Assembly: GCA_022577435.1 (NCBI GenBank)
Contig: JAKOON010000017.1
Coordinates: forward strand, 3,307,501 to 3,371,500
Source: Embiotoca jacksoni
Taxonomy: Eukaryota; Chordata; Actinopteri; Embiotocidae
Length of the DNA stretch: 64,000 bases
Direction of reading: 5' to 3'
Part shown: piece by piece, positions 1-12,036 of the stretch
Numbering within the stretch: position 1 is the stretch's first letter
How the letters are laid out: each line of letters opens with the position of its first letter
Translations under genes and position numbers: made by a program
The notes under the pieces: generated by a model
Told to the model about the DNA's origin: nothing
Seen by the model: only the letters and a program-made list of their open reading frames with translations
The model's database searches: none

Positions 1-1391
1 GGAGGGGAATAGCGGGGGAGTAGTTAAACACTGAGTTTCAATTGTTTTTTGTAGGCATTAAATCCAGTTTAACCTACATAGCTGGTGCGTAAAGATGTCG
101 CGCAAAGTTTGGAAACGTGTAGATTATAAAAAAAAAATCTCCTGCCGATCTAGCCACAATATGACGTCGATCTGTTAGCTTTCCTCTCCCTGATGATGAT
201 GGATACGAAAACTTTTGTCTGGGGTCCGCAGTGGAACAGAGAGGGAACAATTGGCGAGTCCACGGGGCCATCACGGTCTCTCCGTGGGTCCCAGCTGTGT
301 TCAGGCGAGGAAAGCACAACAGCGCCAAAAAAAAAAAAGAAAAAAAAGAACTGTTGTTGTTATCTTGAGGGTATTGTTTCCACACACAGCTGATCTCAGA
401 TTTAAGCAGAAATAGGGCACCACTTGTCTCTGTGCTCTCTGTCTCTGTGCTCTCCCTAGTGTCCTCCCTGTGCACTGTTTGAGCATCTTAAGCATCCAAA
501 GGAGTAAACAATCTCCTCATCTCCTGTTTACACCTCACCCACTGTCACTTCATGTTATGTTCCCTCTGTAAACTCACCCCTATCTGCCCTGTGTTTTGTC
601 TGATAGGCCTGTATACCCTCTATGGTGAATGGAAATATCACTTTTGCTTGCTTTGGTTTACATTTTCATGCAAACTTGTGGAAATGTATGGCATTATAAG
701 GCCCGAAATCTGATGCATCAAAAGAACATAGTTTGTTTTTCTTTTTTTTTTTTTTTTTTTTTTTCCAAAAAACCCTGCTCTGAAAAACATCTCTAGCTCT
801 GTGGCTTACAAAAAGCAGGCTGGGTGTGCAGACTGTGAACTCAGCAGCCCAGGCCCGGTCAGCACAGACCTCCTGCTATTGTTTTGGGAGTGTGCGGACT
901 GCATGACTCATGCGCTGATGTATTTATCTGTCTCTGCGCCAGCCAGCAGGGCAGCAGGCAGTAGCCAAAGAAAGAGAGACATGTTGCCGGTCATAAGACA
1001 ACATGCAAGAAGGTCAGCATGGGATGGGCATGCAGACATGTTTCATACAAATGGCAGCCTTTGACATGCTTGCTGGTTTCATCTGTCCGAGACAGTTCAA
1101 ATCCTTTTTACTCCTCCTCTCCCTTTCTTTTTTTTCCTACCTTTGTCTCTTTTTTGTTTTGGGACTTTCTTTTCATTTCTGCATCACATGTTTCTGTTCA
1201 AACCCAAACAAGGCCCAGTCATGGTTGAGTGCCACCAGCGTCCAAGACTGACCATTGAGTCTGTTAACGGTGACTTTGACCCCTGATCTCCTTTCTGGCG
1301 GGCCCCTCTGTTTGGGGAGTAGCATGGACTTTGCCATTGAACTGTGCAAAAGAAAGTGGGGACAAGTGAGAGTAATCTTGGCTGCTGTTGC

Positions 1392-1452
<61 letters not shown>

Positions 1453-2291
1453 CCGTCTGTGTATACGTGTGAGGACTTGGCCATCATACTGCATGCGTGG
1501 TATTTATATTTGGCCAGCCCTTCTCTTGTTAACTGTCTCCCTGCCTCAGTTTTTGTCTCCATATGTTGATGTCTCAGCAGATCTCAGCCTCTGTTTGCTC
1601 TCTCTCTCTCTCTTTCTCTCTGAGCAGGAGTTTTGTATTTTGTTTTCACTCCACTCTCTCTGTTTGTTTATTCACCCTGCTGTTTGGAAGTGATTTACAA
1701 CCAGAGACAGACACAGCGCATATCAGTCCATGGCTGCAAGATGAACACAAATCCATTTGGTTTTACGAGTTGATTTAAATGTGGTTTTGCTCCTGTGGCA
1801 CAGATTTGTAATCCCGCAATTAGACAAACACACAGACATATTAACAGAGACAAAAAGTGATGCAAATATTACTGCGTAGGTGTTTATTCAAGAGACTTTC
1901 TGGCTCTTATCAACAGATCCGAGAAAACAGTCCTTCTCTGACTTCAGCTCAGGACAGGCAGGGACATGGTGAAAGAGATGGATAGGGAATAAAAGAGGGA
2001 GTAAAGAAGGGAGGGAGGGAAGGAGGCCTGGCAGGCTGCAGAGTTGGGGGTTGGGGAGTTGGTCATTCTTGATGTTTTACTGCATTTCAGTCCTTTTTTT
2101 TTTGCATTCTCTAGTTGTTTTTTTTTTCCACATTCCTGCTTCTGCTTTCCTCAGATAGAGTTCTAAAAGTTATTTCCTATTTTGTTAAACTATTGAAACT
2201 GCACTTGTGGAAGTCAGCTCTTCAGCCTGCAGCTATTTACAGGAACTCCTGGAGGTTTCTAATACTTTCCCCTCTCACTCTCTTCCCTCAG
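1..2291. other. Non-coding sequence upstream of the first visible rgl1 exon
   Basis: No exon with a recognisable product is visible here. The stretch holds a T-rich tract near 750-764, a TG microsatellite (1395-1448), a CT-rich patch near 1600-1620 and a purine-rich patch near 1990-2030. Human RGL1 begins with a short exon that joins just before the Ser-Ser-Ile-Gln-Asp-Trp segment, and no matching exon was found. The sequence is therefore probably intron 1 or 5' flanking DNA of rgl1. This is inference from position only. Confidence 0.5.
1395..1448. repeat. (TG)27 microsatellite
   Basis: A perfect TG dinucleotide run of 54 bases. It produces artificial open frames of alternating Cys-Val on one strand and His-Thr on the other. 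Confidence 0.97.
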
Positions 2292-3715
2292 AGCTCGGTG
2301 CAGGACTGGGGGGAGGAAGTCGAGGAAGGAGCCATCTACAATGTGACACTCAAGAGAGTTCAGATTCAGCAGGCGGCCAACAAGGGAGCGAGATGGCTCG
2401 GGGTGAGTGAGGTGATGAGGCTTCTTCCCAGAGGAGATGTTGATGCTCCGAACCTTCAGGGAAGCAGAGAATACTCTTGAAATCCTGACGCTTTTTCCAC
2501 TTTCTCAGCCTGTTCTGATTCTGCATTGGATTTTTTATCATGTGCAGATGGTTTACAAAAAGCGGCTCGCTGTGTGCAGACTGCTGAGTTTTAAAAACAC
2601 TAAAACCTCATCTCTATTGTCTGAAGCAGCTTGTCTTTCAGTTTCGGGGCGTCTCTCTCTGCATTGTGCTCCACCGGGGGCTCTTATTGTTCTAACATTC
2701 GTGCTGTAAAGCTCCCAGTTTAGACAACACCTTTTTAGTTGCCTGCTGAAAACCCAACAGTTTCACCAGACCTGGACTGTTTAGCCAAAGCATGTGATTT
2801 CCTGACTTTCCGCAGCTGCCAACAAAACTGCTCCTTCCCCTGTGCAGCGTACAGTGTTTTACGAAATGCTAGTATGACAGAAAAAAAAAAAAAAAAAGAG
2901 AGAAAGGAGTATTAAAGGCTTTTCCTTGAGTTGTGCATTTTTTGCTCTTTCCTCCACTGGGCTGTTTATATCAACATAATAAGACGTTAGACAGGGTATT
3001 ATTATACAGGCACAGAAGGGCCAATTAGGGGCATTATCCTTAGTTTCTCTTGTGCCTTTTCTCAGGAAAAATTAGGGGACTTTCCTTTGGTTATATGAAA
3101 AATCCGGATCTTGTGTTGTGTTGTAAGCTCGTCTTTGGAGTTGACACGGGGGATGGGAACTGGCACACAAAGAAGAAACAGATAACAGCTCTCGGGCTAT
3201 AAGGCTGTACCGATGTATTGACAAGAGGCATAAGCTGCCAACTGTATTAGAGCTAATTAAAACAATGTGGGTATTTTGTACAGGGCTGGCTATTGACTAG
3301 AGTAAAATAGAGAGAACTCCCTGTTGAGACATGAGTATATTTACCATAAACAAGTCAATTGTGAGTGAACAAAAGCAGCTACAATCAGTGCAGTTGTGGG
3401 CCTACACTCGCGTATTGTTTACGGTACAATGTGTGTGGTAGTTAGCGGATTTGGTTGCAAAGTCTGTGTTTAAAAAAAAAAAAAATGTATTTAGTGTTGT
3501 GACTTGTGGCGTTGAAGCCTGTGTGTGACTGTGCAGCGGATCACCTCACAGAGATAAATAATCCGACTTCTTGACGCTGTTATCAGAGGGGAGTGGTGGG
3601 AGAAGTTGGCTCCGGTGCTGTCCTCCTCCGTCTGGAGAGGGACGGTGGAGGAGGGGCCTCGCTGTGATTAAAAGCAGATTGGAGCGTTTCCTGTTGCAGC
3701 GTGCTAACCTCACCA

Positions 3716-3761
<46 letters not shown>

Positions 3762-6700
3762 GCCTCTGCCACCTCTTCTACTACCCCCCCCCTCCCTCCC
3801 TCCCTCCCTCCCCCACCCCCCGCTGCTTTTTTTTTTTTTATTCCGTTTCCCCGTAGACACAATAGTCGGACACATCTGGAGATATTAGGATTAAATATAG
3901 GTCACGATTGTCGTTACCGTTTCCTCTTTCCCTTCATCTTTGTTGCTTTCCTTTTATTCAAGAGTTTAAAGCTTAACTATACTCGTCTTAATCCATCTCG
4001 TCCATCCATTCCCTTACAAATGACAAATAAAGCAATCTGAAGTGTCACAATTTGGATATGAAACGCATAAAGGCCAAAAAAAAAAAAAAAAAAGAAAAAG
4101 CAAAAGGCGGCGGATCCAGTTCACTCCGGTACAACGGTGTAAAGAACGTGTTTGTGTACGTGTTTAGGCGGAGGGCGATCGCCTGCCTCCCGGCCACACG
4201 GTGAGCCAGCTGGAGACCTGCAAAATCCGGAGTATCCGCGCCGGAACACTGGAGCGCCTGGTGGAGACATTATTGACGGCATTCGGAGACAACGACCTCA
4301 CCTACACCTCCATCTTCCTCTCCACCTACAGAGCCTTCGCCGGCACACAGACTGTACTGCAGCTACTGCTAGACAGGTATTCTGAACATAATCCATATAT
4401 CAATAAAAAAAAAAAAAAAAAGGAAATGATGCATTGACTACAAGTTGTAGTGATTTAAAATGTTTTTTTTTTTTTTTTTTCTTGTTTTCTGTGGCAGCTA
4501 TGGAAGTGTGGAGGAAAATGAGCAAGACAGATGCCAAAGATCTGAAACCAATGGAGCCATCAGAAAGTGAGATACAGTTTTCTATGTACATTACTATCAG
4601 TTCCATATGGACAGAGACGTTACTTTCAGCAGTATTGCTGACTTACCACACCTGTCCATCGATCCACGCCAGCGCTCTCAAATGTTCCCCGCTGTCTTCA
4701 CAGTGCCCTGGCTTCAATCCTGCGCGCCTGGCTCGACCAGTGTCCTGAGGACTTCCAGGAGCCTCCGGACTACCCCTGTCTGCACAGGCTGATGGAGTAC
4801 CTGCGCAAAGCCCTGCCCGGTTCAGAGGCTATTAGACGGGCGGAGTGTCTGCTGGAGCAGCTGCAGGGTCAGGCCAGCATGGACGACACCGATGGTATCT
4901 TTTTTTATTTTACTTTTTTTTTTACAGGCATTTAAGATTTTCTCCTCAGTTTTTACTTCAATTTACACAAATGGTTTCTTTTTTTTTTTTTTTTTTTTTT
5001 TTTACCTCAAATGTCAACTTTAAATCAATTGTGTTTTCTTGGTTTCAGTTGGTTTTCACGGCAACAGTTCTTTCTGCCTCGGGGAAGAAGAGGAAGTGGA
5101 GATTGAGGTCCAGGAGGACTTCTTATCGTTCGATGCCGACCTCGTGGCCGAGCAGCTGACCTTCATGGATGCAGTAAGCGGAGGGAAAGGAGATGGACGC
5201 AGGCTACACGGGTTACGTCCTTGTGAAGTCTCCTCGGTGTCGTCATACTGACGTCATCCTGTTTTTGTGTGTTCCAGCTGCTGTTTAAAAAGGTTGTACC
5301 CCACCACTGCCTCGGCTCAATCTGGTCTCAGAGGGATAAGAAGCACAACAAGCACAGCGCTCCCACCATCCGTGCCACCATCACTCAGTTCAATGCTGTT
5401 GCGGCCTGCGTGGTCAACACGGTGCTGAAGCACAGACAGATCAGGCCGCATGTCCGAGCGCGGGTCATCCAGCGCTGGATAGAAATCGCTCAGGTCCGTA
5501 AAAAAAATACAGGCTCACACATGAATTAAGACATTAAATCTTTCAGAATATGAGCAAAGGTGTGACTGCCGCTGCGTTAATTTTCCTCCAACAGGAGTGT
5601 CGAATACGCAAAAACTTCTCGTCTCTGCGGGCCATTGTGTCAGCGCTCCAGTCCAATCCTCTGTACAGACTGAAAAGAGTGTGGGCCTGTGTGCACAAGT
5701 AAGCCTCCAATCTCTCAGCTATGCAGATAATCTCAGCTGGTTTTGATAGAAGAATCAGCCTTTTTGCGGAATTCAACGAGATCTCGTTACTGCTTATTTT
5801 GCACGTGTATTTTTTCTGCTGCTGTGTCCAAACCCATTAGCTGACATGAGTCTGTGTTTGCTGCAGGGACAGCATGCAGACGTTTGAGGAGCTCTCGGAC
5901 ATTTTCTCAGACCACAACAACTACCTGACCAGCAGAGAGCTACTCATGAGGGTGAGTTTGTTGTTGTTTACTGAATATCTGATGGAATTTATGAATGAGC
6001 ATTTAGTATCCTGTGTAAAAATCTCAGTTTAAAAGTGTGTAGCTTTTAGTCTGACAGGCTTCAGACTCATCTGGAAATCCTGAAAACATTCCTTCATTGG
6101 CCGAGTTAGAATCTCGAGGACCAAAGCTATTTTTTGTTTGCCCTACAGGAAGGCACTTCAAAGTTTGCCAGTCTGGAGAGTTGTGCCAAGGAGCACCAGA
6201 AACGCACTCACAAGCGACTGCAGCTGCAGAAGGAAATGGTGAGACAAACACTGGCAGACTGAGAGCTGCAGAAACAAATGCCAGACAAATGGATCTTTTC
6301 AAATGCAGCTAAAATGGAGCTTTATAATTTTAAACAACGCATTCCTCCCAAGCAGTGTGCTGTAAAGTGAATTCGAATCTCTCCAGGGTGATGAAGCCAC
6401 ATGCTTAGCTTTGTTTACTCAACGTGCTGTAAAGCCGCCTTGCAATCTGTGACGACCACACTGTAAATACATATCTGATTTTACTGTAACATCTCGGTGA
6501 ATCACATAACTGTTTCTCCGCAGGGAGCAATGCAAGGAACGATACCGTACCTGGGGACTTTTCTAACTGACCTGACCATGTTGGATACAGCCCTGCCTGA
6601 TCTAATCGAGGTAAAAGAAAATCTAGCACCTGCCGATTGTGAGTGTGTTTTGCACTCGAGTGTGTGTTTCGATATTTGAGAGCATGTGTCTGCGAGTTTG

Positions 6701-9382
6701 CACAGCTCTGCAAGATCTGAGCATCTGTCTGTGCAACCGGTGTCAGAAAGTGGGGCGTGAGTTTCCATGAGTGAGTGAGGCATTTTGTCGGTCCATTTTT
6801 GGAGCGGTCCACCTAATGCTGTTTGTCTAAGCGGCCACTGGTATGTGATGTCCCGGGCCTGACAGCGTACTCTTTGTGTCCTCCGCAGGGTGGTCTGATC
6901 AACTTTGAGAAGAGACGCAGGGTGAGTGAGCCTCCAGTCGGCCTCCTCTGGCACAATTACACCGTGACATATTCACACGAGGAGCCTCAGATGACGTTTG
7001 AAGTGAAACATATCTAACATGGGTAACTTTCTGGGTTTCTGCAGGAGTTTGAGGTGATCGCTCAGATCAAGCTTCTCCAGTCGGCCTGTAACAGCTACTG
7101 TCTGACCGCAGACCCGGCTTTCCTCCGCTGGTTTAAGGGCCAGCCTCAGCTCAGTGAGGAGGAAAGGTACTATCGCTTTAATGCTTTAATACATTCTTTT
7201 TTTTTTTTTTGATTGCACCGTTATCCATTAGATAACAATCAAATTAGTGCACGAGTCATGGTCTGTTGGATCTATTGTTCACACACAAAAACACAAGAGA
7301 AGCTTTCTCTCCCTGCTGATCTCATGTCATGTCTTTACTCCCTACTGATCTATTGTGCTTATTGTTTTTGTTCAGCAAGCTCTCTCTTCTCCTTCACTGA
7401 CTTCTCTGTCCTTCTCCCTTACTGAGAACACAGCCTCTAAAACCACTGATCACAGGATTTGGTCATGTTTTATGATGTTGAAAGTTTACTATTAATGCGT
7501 TCTCTTGCAGCTACGCCTTGTCTTGTGAGATTGAAGTTTTTGGCGACAGCAGCCCGACTTCACCCAAACCTCGAAAAAGCATGGTGAAGAGACTCAGCCT
7601 GTGAGTACACCCAGAAAAGAGACTTAACGGAATCAAAAGGAGGAGGGATGCCTGTTTAAAGTCCGAATTTATTCTGGAATGCGTTTCTTGGGCTCACACA
7701 TGCCACATTGAAGATGTCAGGCTGTCATATTCATGCACTACGCTGCTGAGACCTCTTCATTTTATTATCTAACAACTCCCTTCCTCCTCTGTCCAGGCTG
7801 TTTCTTGGAACAGACAGTAACGCAGCCAGTTCTCCAGTCAGAGAGACGCCACGCTCGCCTCCTACTGGCAGCTCAGGGGAGAGCATGGACTCAGTCAGCG
7901 TGTCCTCCAGTGACTCCAGCAGCCCTTCAGAAAGCGAGGCACTCGCCACCCCCACTCACAACTCAGACTCCCAGCAAAACAAGGTGTGTTACTGCACAAA
8001 TAAAAACAAAAATATTAGTATTATTAAAAAATATATATATTTTTGAGGGGAGGACAGCCTATCAAAATATCCAAACCCTATCACAGCTTTTCCAAATACC
8101 AAATCTATTTCTGAACTCATCCCCCCCCCCCCAATTACTTTTTGTACAGCCCCTCAAAAATCCCCTGTCTCCTTTGATACAAAGTTTTATAGGAAATACA
8201 ATTTAATTTATTGTTCCCTATCTCGTTTAAGCCTTTCAGGTGTCACTTTGTTTCAGTACTTTGCCAAATAACCGCAGTAGATTATAAGAGGTGCTGTGTA
8301 TTGTTGCATGAAAATGATTCAATTATGGTTGTGTGCATATTTTCGTGACTTTTTTTTTTTTTTTGCTTCCACAGCTATCAGAATCATCCTCCTGTACTTC
8401 ACTCCACTCTATGGACACCAGCTCATCGACAGCCAGTGTCTCCATAACTCCCGCATCTCCTTCCCTCCCTGGGCCCCAGTGCACCCATAGACGCTCCATC
8501 TCCCTCACACCCATGTCTCCCAGCTCCCCGAGTCAAACCCCAGCCTACAACACCCAGGCCCAGGACGCCTGCATCATCAGAGTCAGTCTGGAGCATGGCA
8601 ACGGGAATCTGTACAAGAGCATACTGGTGAGTGAATATATCTGTATGAGGGAGGCTGCAGGTTGACCTTTTCACAAAATTCATGATAAACCCTATATGAC
8701 CTAAACCTGTCTGTTCTCGAAATAGTTGACCAATCAAGACAAAACCCCGGTTGTAATTTCTCGGGCCATGGCGAAGCACAACCTGGAGGTGGAGCCGGAG
8801 GACGGATACGAGCTGGTGCAGGTCATCTCCGAGGAGAGAGGTAAAACATGCTTCTGCTTTCAAATGGACTTCATTTTTTCCCCCCCATGTTGGGTTCATA
8901 TATCCTCTCAGGTGATCGTTTTCTATGGATGCATGCAGGCCCCTAGTTGAATATACGCTCCCTGATTCCAATGGTATATTTCAGCACAGTATCACACCAA
9001 ATAATACAGTCAAATTTACAGTAACAACATTAAGCGGACGTTGTTGCAGCAATTATTAAATAAAAATCCATTTGTAGTTGCAATTAATGCATTTTAAGTT
9101 TTCGACTGATCAGCTGCTTTTAAACTTCATGACGCACAATGATCACATCACTATCAGCAGGCCTCTAACTTCTCTTTGTTTTTTTTTATTTTAGAACTGG
9201 TGATTCCAGACAATGCCAACGTTTTTTACGCCATGAACACCTCAGCTAACTTTGACTTCCTACTGCGGGTGCGAGGCTCAGCGGGTCGGCCGGTGCAGCT
9301 GCGCAGCCGGTGTAGTTCCACGCTCCCTCGTACCCAGCACCGCTCGAGCCTCTCGCTTAGACTCAGCAAAGTCACACTGTGA
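2292..9382 (+). CDS. rgl1: Ral guanine nucleotide dissociation stimulator-like 1 (RalGEF), 17 coding exons, 5' end missing
   Basis: This is a guanine-nucleotide exchange factor that links active Ras-family GTPases to RalA/RalB at membranes. Coding exons: 2292-2402, 4168-4376, 4498-4566, 4704-4894, 5049-5173, 5278-5493, 5595-5698, 5867-5951, 6149-6238, 6524-6610, 6889-6921, 7045-7166, 7511-7600, 7797-7983, 8375-8626, 8726-8840, 9195-9382 (TGA). Together they are 2274 bases, giving 757 residues in one unbroken frame with GT-AG borders. Visible residues about 40-195 form the RasGEF N-terminal (REM) region. Residues about 220-485 form the CDC25 catalytic domain, including the motifs VPHHCLGSIW, NFSSLRAIVSALQSN and PYLGTFLTDLTMLDTAL. 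A serine-rich linker (about 510-630) follows, then a Ras-association domain (about 637-727). The N-terminal VQDWGEEVEEGAIYNVTLKR is nearly identical to human RGL1 and unlike RGL3. Human RGL1 is about 770-800 residues, so little is missing beyond the start exon. The exon 3/4 junction gives Ser where human has Arg. A teleost-specific RGL paralogue is the only serious alternative. Confidence 0.93.
2403..4167 (+). other. rgl1 intron with long polypyrimidine tract
   Basis: This 1.77-kb intron starts with GTGAGT and ends with a TTTAG acceptor. It contains A tracts near 2880-2896 and 4077-4093, and the mixed CT / CTCC / T tract at 3719-3838. No coding signal is seen on either strand; the paired CT/GA open frames are by-products of the repeat. 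Confidence 0.8.
3719..3838. repeat. Polypyrimidine tract: (CT)n, C-rich (CCCT)n, then T run
   Basis: A perfect CT run covers 3719-3757. After a short mixed spacer come C-rich CCTCCCTCC units (3784-3821) and a T tract (about 3827-3838). Nearly all bases on the plus strand are pyrimidines. Confidence 0.9.
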
Positions 9383-9451
9383 CCCTGGACCGTGGCGACC
9401 CAGCAGTCTGCCCTTCCACCACTAACCCGGGGTAACACGGGCCTTTGATGA

Positions 9452-9508
9452 CGGATGGATGGATGGACGGACGGATGGATGGATGGATGGATGGATGGAT
9501 GGATGGAT
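9452..9508 (+). repeat. (GGAT)n tetranucleotide array in the rgl1 3' UTR
   Basis: About fourteen GGAT units with a few GGAC variants, starting 70 bases after the rgl1 stop codon. Confidence 0.92.
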
Positions 9509-10970
9509 AGATGCATGAGGAGCTTTTAGACGGAGCAGCTGGATCCCAATGAGCTCTCAGACTCTTTGACTCTTATCGTACCAGTCGGGTTTCATCCCGA
9601 ACTGTGCCATCACCTGCCCGGCCTTAACACGGAGCATGGATGTGTGGTGTGACTGCTGTGCCAGTGGGACTAAACTATTGACTAGTGATGCCTGTGACGG
9701 AGTGAACCAGCGACCCCAAGTGGCCTCCACTCTTTACAACAACAGATTTTTGCACATGATGTGGGAGCAGCCAAAGTCCTGACCTCCAACAGTATTCTGA
9801 TATTGAATGAACTCCTCTTTGTCCTGTGACGTGTGTGTAGCTGAAGTTGTACTTTTTCTCCTCACAGAGGAGTGGTGAATGCAGAAAGAGAAGGTGGCTG
9901 GTGGAATAGAAGGAGAAGCGGACTCGGTGTCCAGTCCTGTTGCCTTTTTATTAACGAATGAATGGACCTCTAACAGTATTCCGAATGATATTAACTGATT
10001 GACAGGAGCTGTGATGTCATTGTACCCCTGGTCAGCCGTGTCTGGCTCGTGCACAGTGTGCACAGCGTGTGCGCCCCTCTCATATTGTGAGCTGTGTGAC
10101 GAATGCAGTGTTTATGTGCATTCTGATTGGTTCCCGTACTTGGTTTTATCAAGTCCTCGGCAAATATTGAAATGGCCTTACCTGCCCTGTCATTAGGTTG
10201 TAGAGACGCTGTTTGTGCTGCTTTCTAAACCAGAGAGATGTTAACTTTTCAGCTTCACATTCTCAGAGCTGGAAGAAAAGAACAGAGAAGACGAGTGAAG
10301 AGTCTCTGAAATAGAAATCATCACTGAAAGTGTCTCAGACTGATGCATATTTGTACCTCTTTGCCCTTCATTATATGAACTATAGAGTTGCACTTGTCAG
10401 TTGGTAGGAGATGCCAATGGGATGTGAATACGGAAGAGTGAATTACTCTTCGCTAAAAGAATTACTATTTTTGTTTGTAATGTTGCTTTTTATATGTTTA
10501 TATGTAACAATTCAGGCCAGAAACGTCGACCAGACTGAAGAGTGATAAAAGACTTTTAACAGAACTGTTAATGAATTCACAGAGTGTTATAAAAAGAAAA
10601 GCCAGGACCAGATTTTACTGTGATACGTTTGGATGGACACTTCATTTCATTCCAGACACAAAAGCCAAACACCTCTTCACGCGGTAAACTCCCATCTCAT
10701 GAACACACTCCTCATTTCCAAAAACCATCACACTCTCGCGGATACAACACCTTTCGCACGGCGGCAGATAAAACATTCACAGAGTCGTGGTTGTACCATT
10801 AGTCTAATCTGTTCATGTTCCTTCGTTAACATTACTTTCCCCCTGGGTTCACTTTTGGACTGTGTTAATGTCCCAGTCACGTTTCTCCATGCAGCACTCG
10901 ACTTTAAAATGTTGTCAGTAAATCACCCTCAGTTCCTGTTCTCCACTGCCAAAGACTCCTACTCTACCTG

Positions 10971-10980
10971 AATAAATAAA
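10971..10980 (+). terminator. rgl1 polyadenylation signal (AATAAATAAA)
   Basis: Two overlapping AATAAA hexamers lie 1.6 kb after the rgl1 stop, followed by AT-rich sequence and then TG-rich sequence near 11000-11015. A second AATAAA at 11174-11179 is a possible alternative end. Confidence 0.7.
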
Positions 10981-11669
10981 TTATTATCATTATTAAGATG
11001 TATTGTCTTTTTGTGTTTTCATTCCCTCCAATCTTTGCCCAACACTCTGTAACTTTGAGATTTTAAAGTGCCTCTGTAAGCAGCTCTTCGTCCTGTCCTG
11101 TCTTTTTTTTTTTTTTTTTTACCCTTGTGCCGTGATGGACAACATGCTCGGCACCATCACGGCTGACATTGTCAATAAAAGGACCAGAGGTTGTTCTGGA
11201 CGGAGCCCAAGTTATTTTGCTGAGTGGAAGACGTTTCTGCTGACTAGAATGCAGCACTCCTGACCTTCCTTTCCTGAAACTGGGTTTGCTGCACTGGTCA
11301 AACATGTTTCCAGGAATTCAAAGACAAAAAAAAAAAGAAGGATCTTTTGACATTTACGGGATTTAATTCAAAAACCCTAAAACAGACGTGGCTAACAATT
11401 TCTTTGACAAAATCTTTTTTATGCAGCAGAAACAAGTGGAAGTGATGGTTAAGTATGTTTTGTATTTGTGGACCTCTTAGTTGTGTGCGTGCTTCATGTT
11501 TTTTTTAGGACTAGATCAGTCGGGAGTAAAGGTCTTGTAGTCTCATCCAATACTTAAAAATGAAACACTGAAAACTTCAAAGAACAAGAACAAGCCTTCT
11601 TCATGCTGTTTCAAAGCAATTAAAAATAAAACGGGAAACAAAACACAAAACAAAAAGAGCAATTAAACA

Positions 11670-11875
11670 ATGTGTGTGGTTAGTTGTCTGTGTATCTTTG
11701 TGAGGACCAGCTTGAGTGAGACCTTTTTGGAAACGAAAGACATTTTAGCCAGTCCTCAATCTGTGACCATCATTGAAAGAGAGGAATTAGGTTTAGGTTG
11801 CGCTGTACAGCGAGGGGAGTGCATTATGTCCATGAAGGTCATCACAAGCACAAATACAAACCCCTGTGTGTGAAA
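11670..11875. repeat. Dispersed teleost repeat (the 'gaggaccagc ... gcattatgtc' family)
   Basis: The stretch contains GTGAGGACCAG, AGCCAGTCCTCA, GAGTGCATTATGTCCATGAA and ACAAATACAAAC followed by GTGTGTG, in that order. I recognise this layout as a widespread fish repeat that often sits next to TG microsatellites. The family name is not recalled. The assignment rests on memory of the pattern; a repeat-library search would settle it. Confidence 0.65.
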
Positions 11876-11998
11876 TAGGGGGACTCACTATTAACTTGGG
11901 GACAAATATCTGGTCCCCACAATCAGATTAAGAATAAAAAGGTCAGTGTTGGGGTTAGCAATAATCTACTGCTTCTGCTTTAGTAATCCTAATTGGAC

Positions 11999-12036
11999 AA
12001 AGTGGTTCCAAACCTGTGGGTCAGGACCAGTCAGGT
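11999..12036 (+). mobile_element. Possible hAT transposon end fragment
   Basis: The run AAAGTGGTTCCAAACCTGTG followed by GGTCAGGACC resembles the terminal region of vertebrate hAT elements (CAGTGGTTCCCAACC-like). Only a short decayed piece is visible and no partner inverted repeat was found, since an A run follows. Confidence 0.35.

Larger units (their letters stand above)
9383..10990 (+). other. rgl1 3' untranslated region
   Basis: The sequence from the TGA to the overlapping AATAAATAAA signal at 10971-10980 is about 1.6 kb with no conserved reading frame. It contains a GGAT tetranucleotide array near its start (9452-9508). The 112-residue open frame at 10633-10971 has no recognisable features and ends at the polyadenylation signal, so I treat it as chance. 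The cleavage site is inferred from the signal alone. Confidence 0.7.

Noticed and set aside
2115..2480. Open frame that runs through into the first visible rgl1 exon and would give an N-terminal hydrophobic leader
   Set aside because: A strong acceptor (CTCTTCCCTCAG) sits exactly before the conserved rgl1 segment, and a GTGAGT donor follows at 2403. The upstream part is intron read-through.
8423..8971. 182-residue minus-strand open frame
   Set aside because: It is antisense to the rgl1 exons at 8375-8626 and 8726-8840 and shows no domain. It is a shadow of real coding sequence.
10633..10971. 112-residue frame in the rgl1 3' UTR
   Set aside because: It lies fully between the rgl1 stop and its polyadenylation signal, has no initiation context and no domain.
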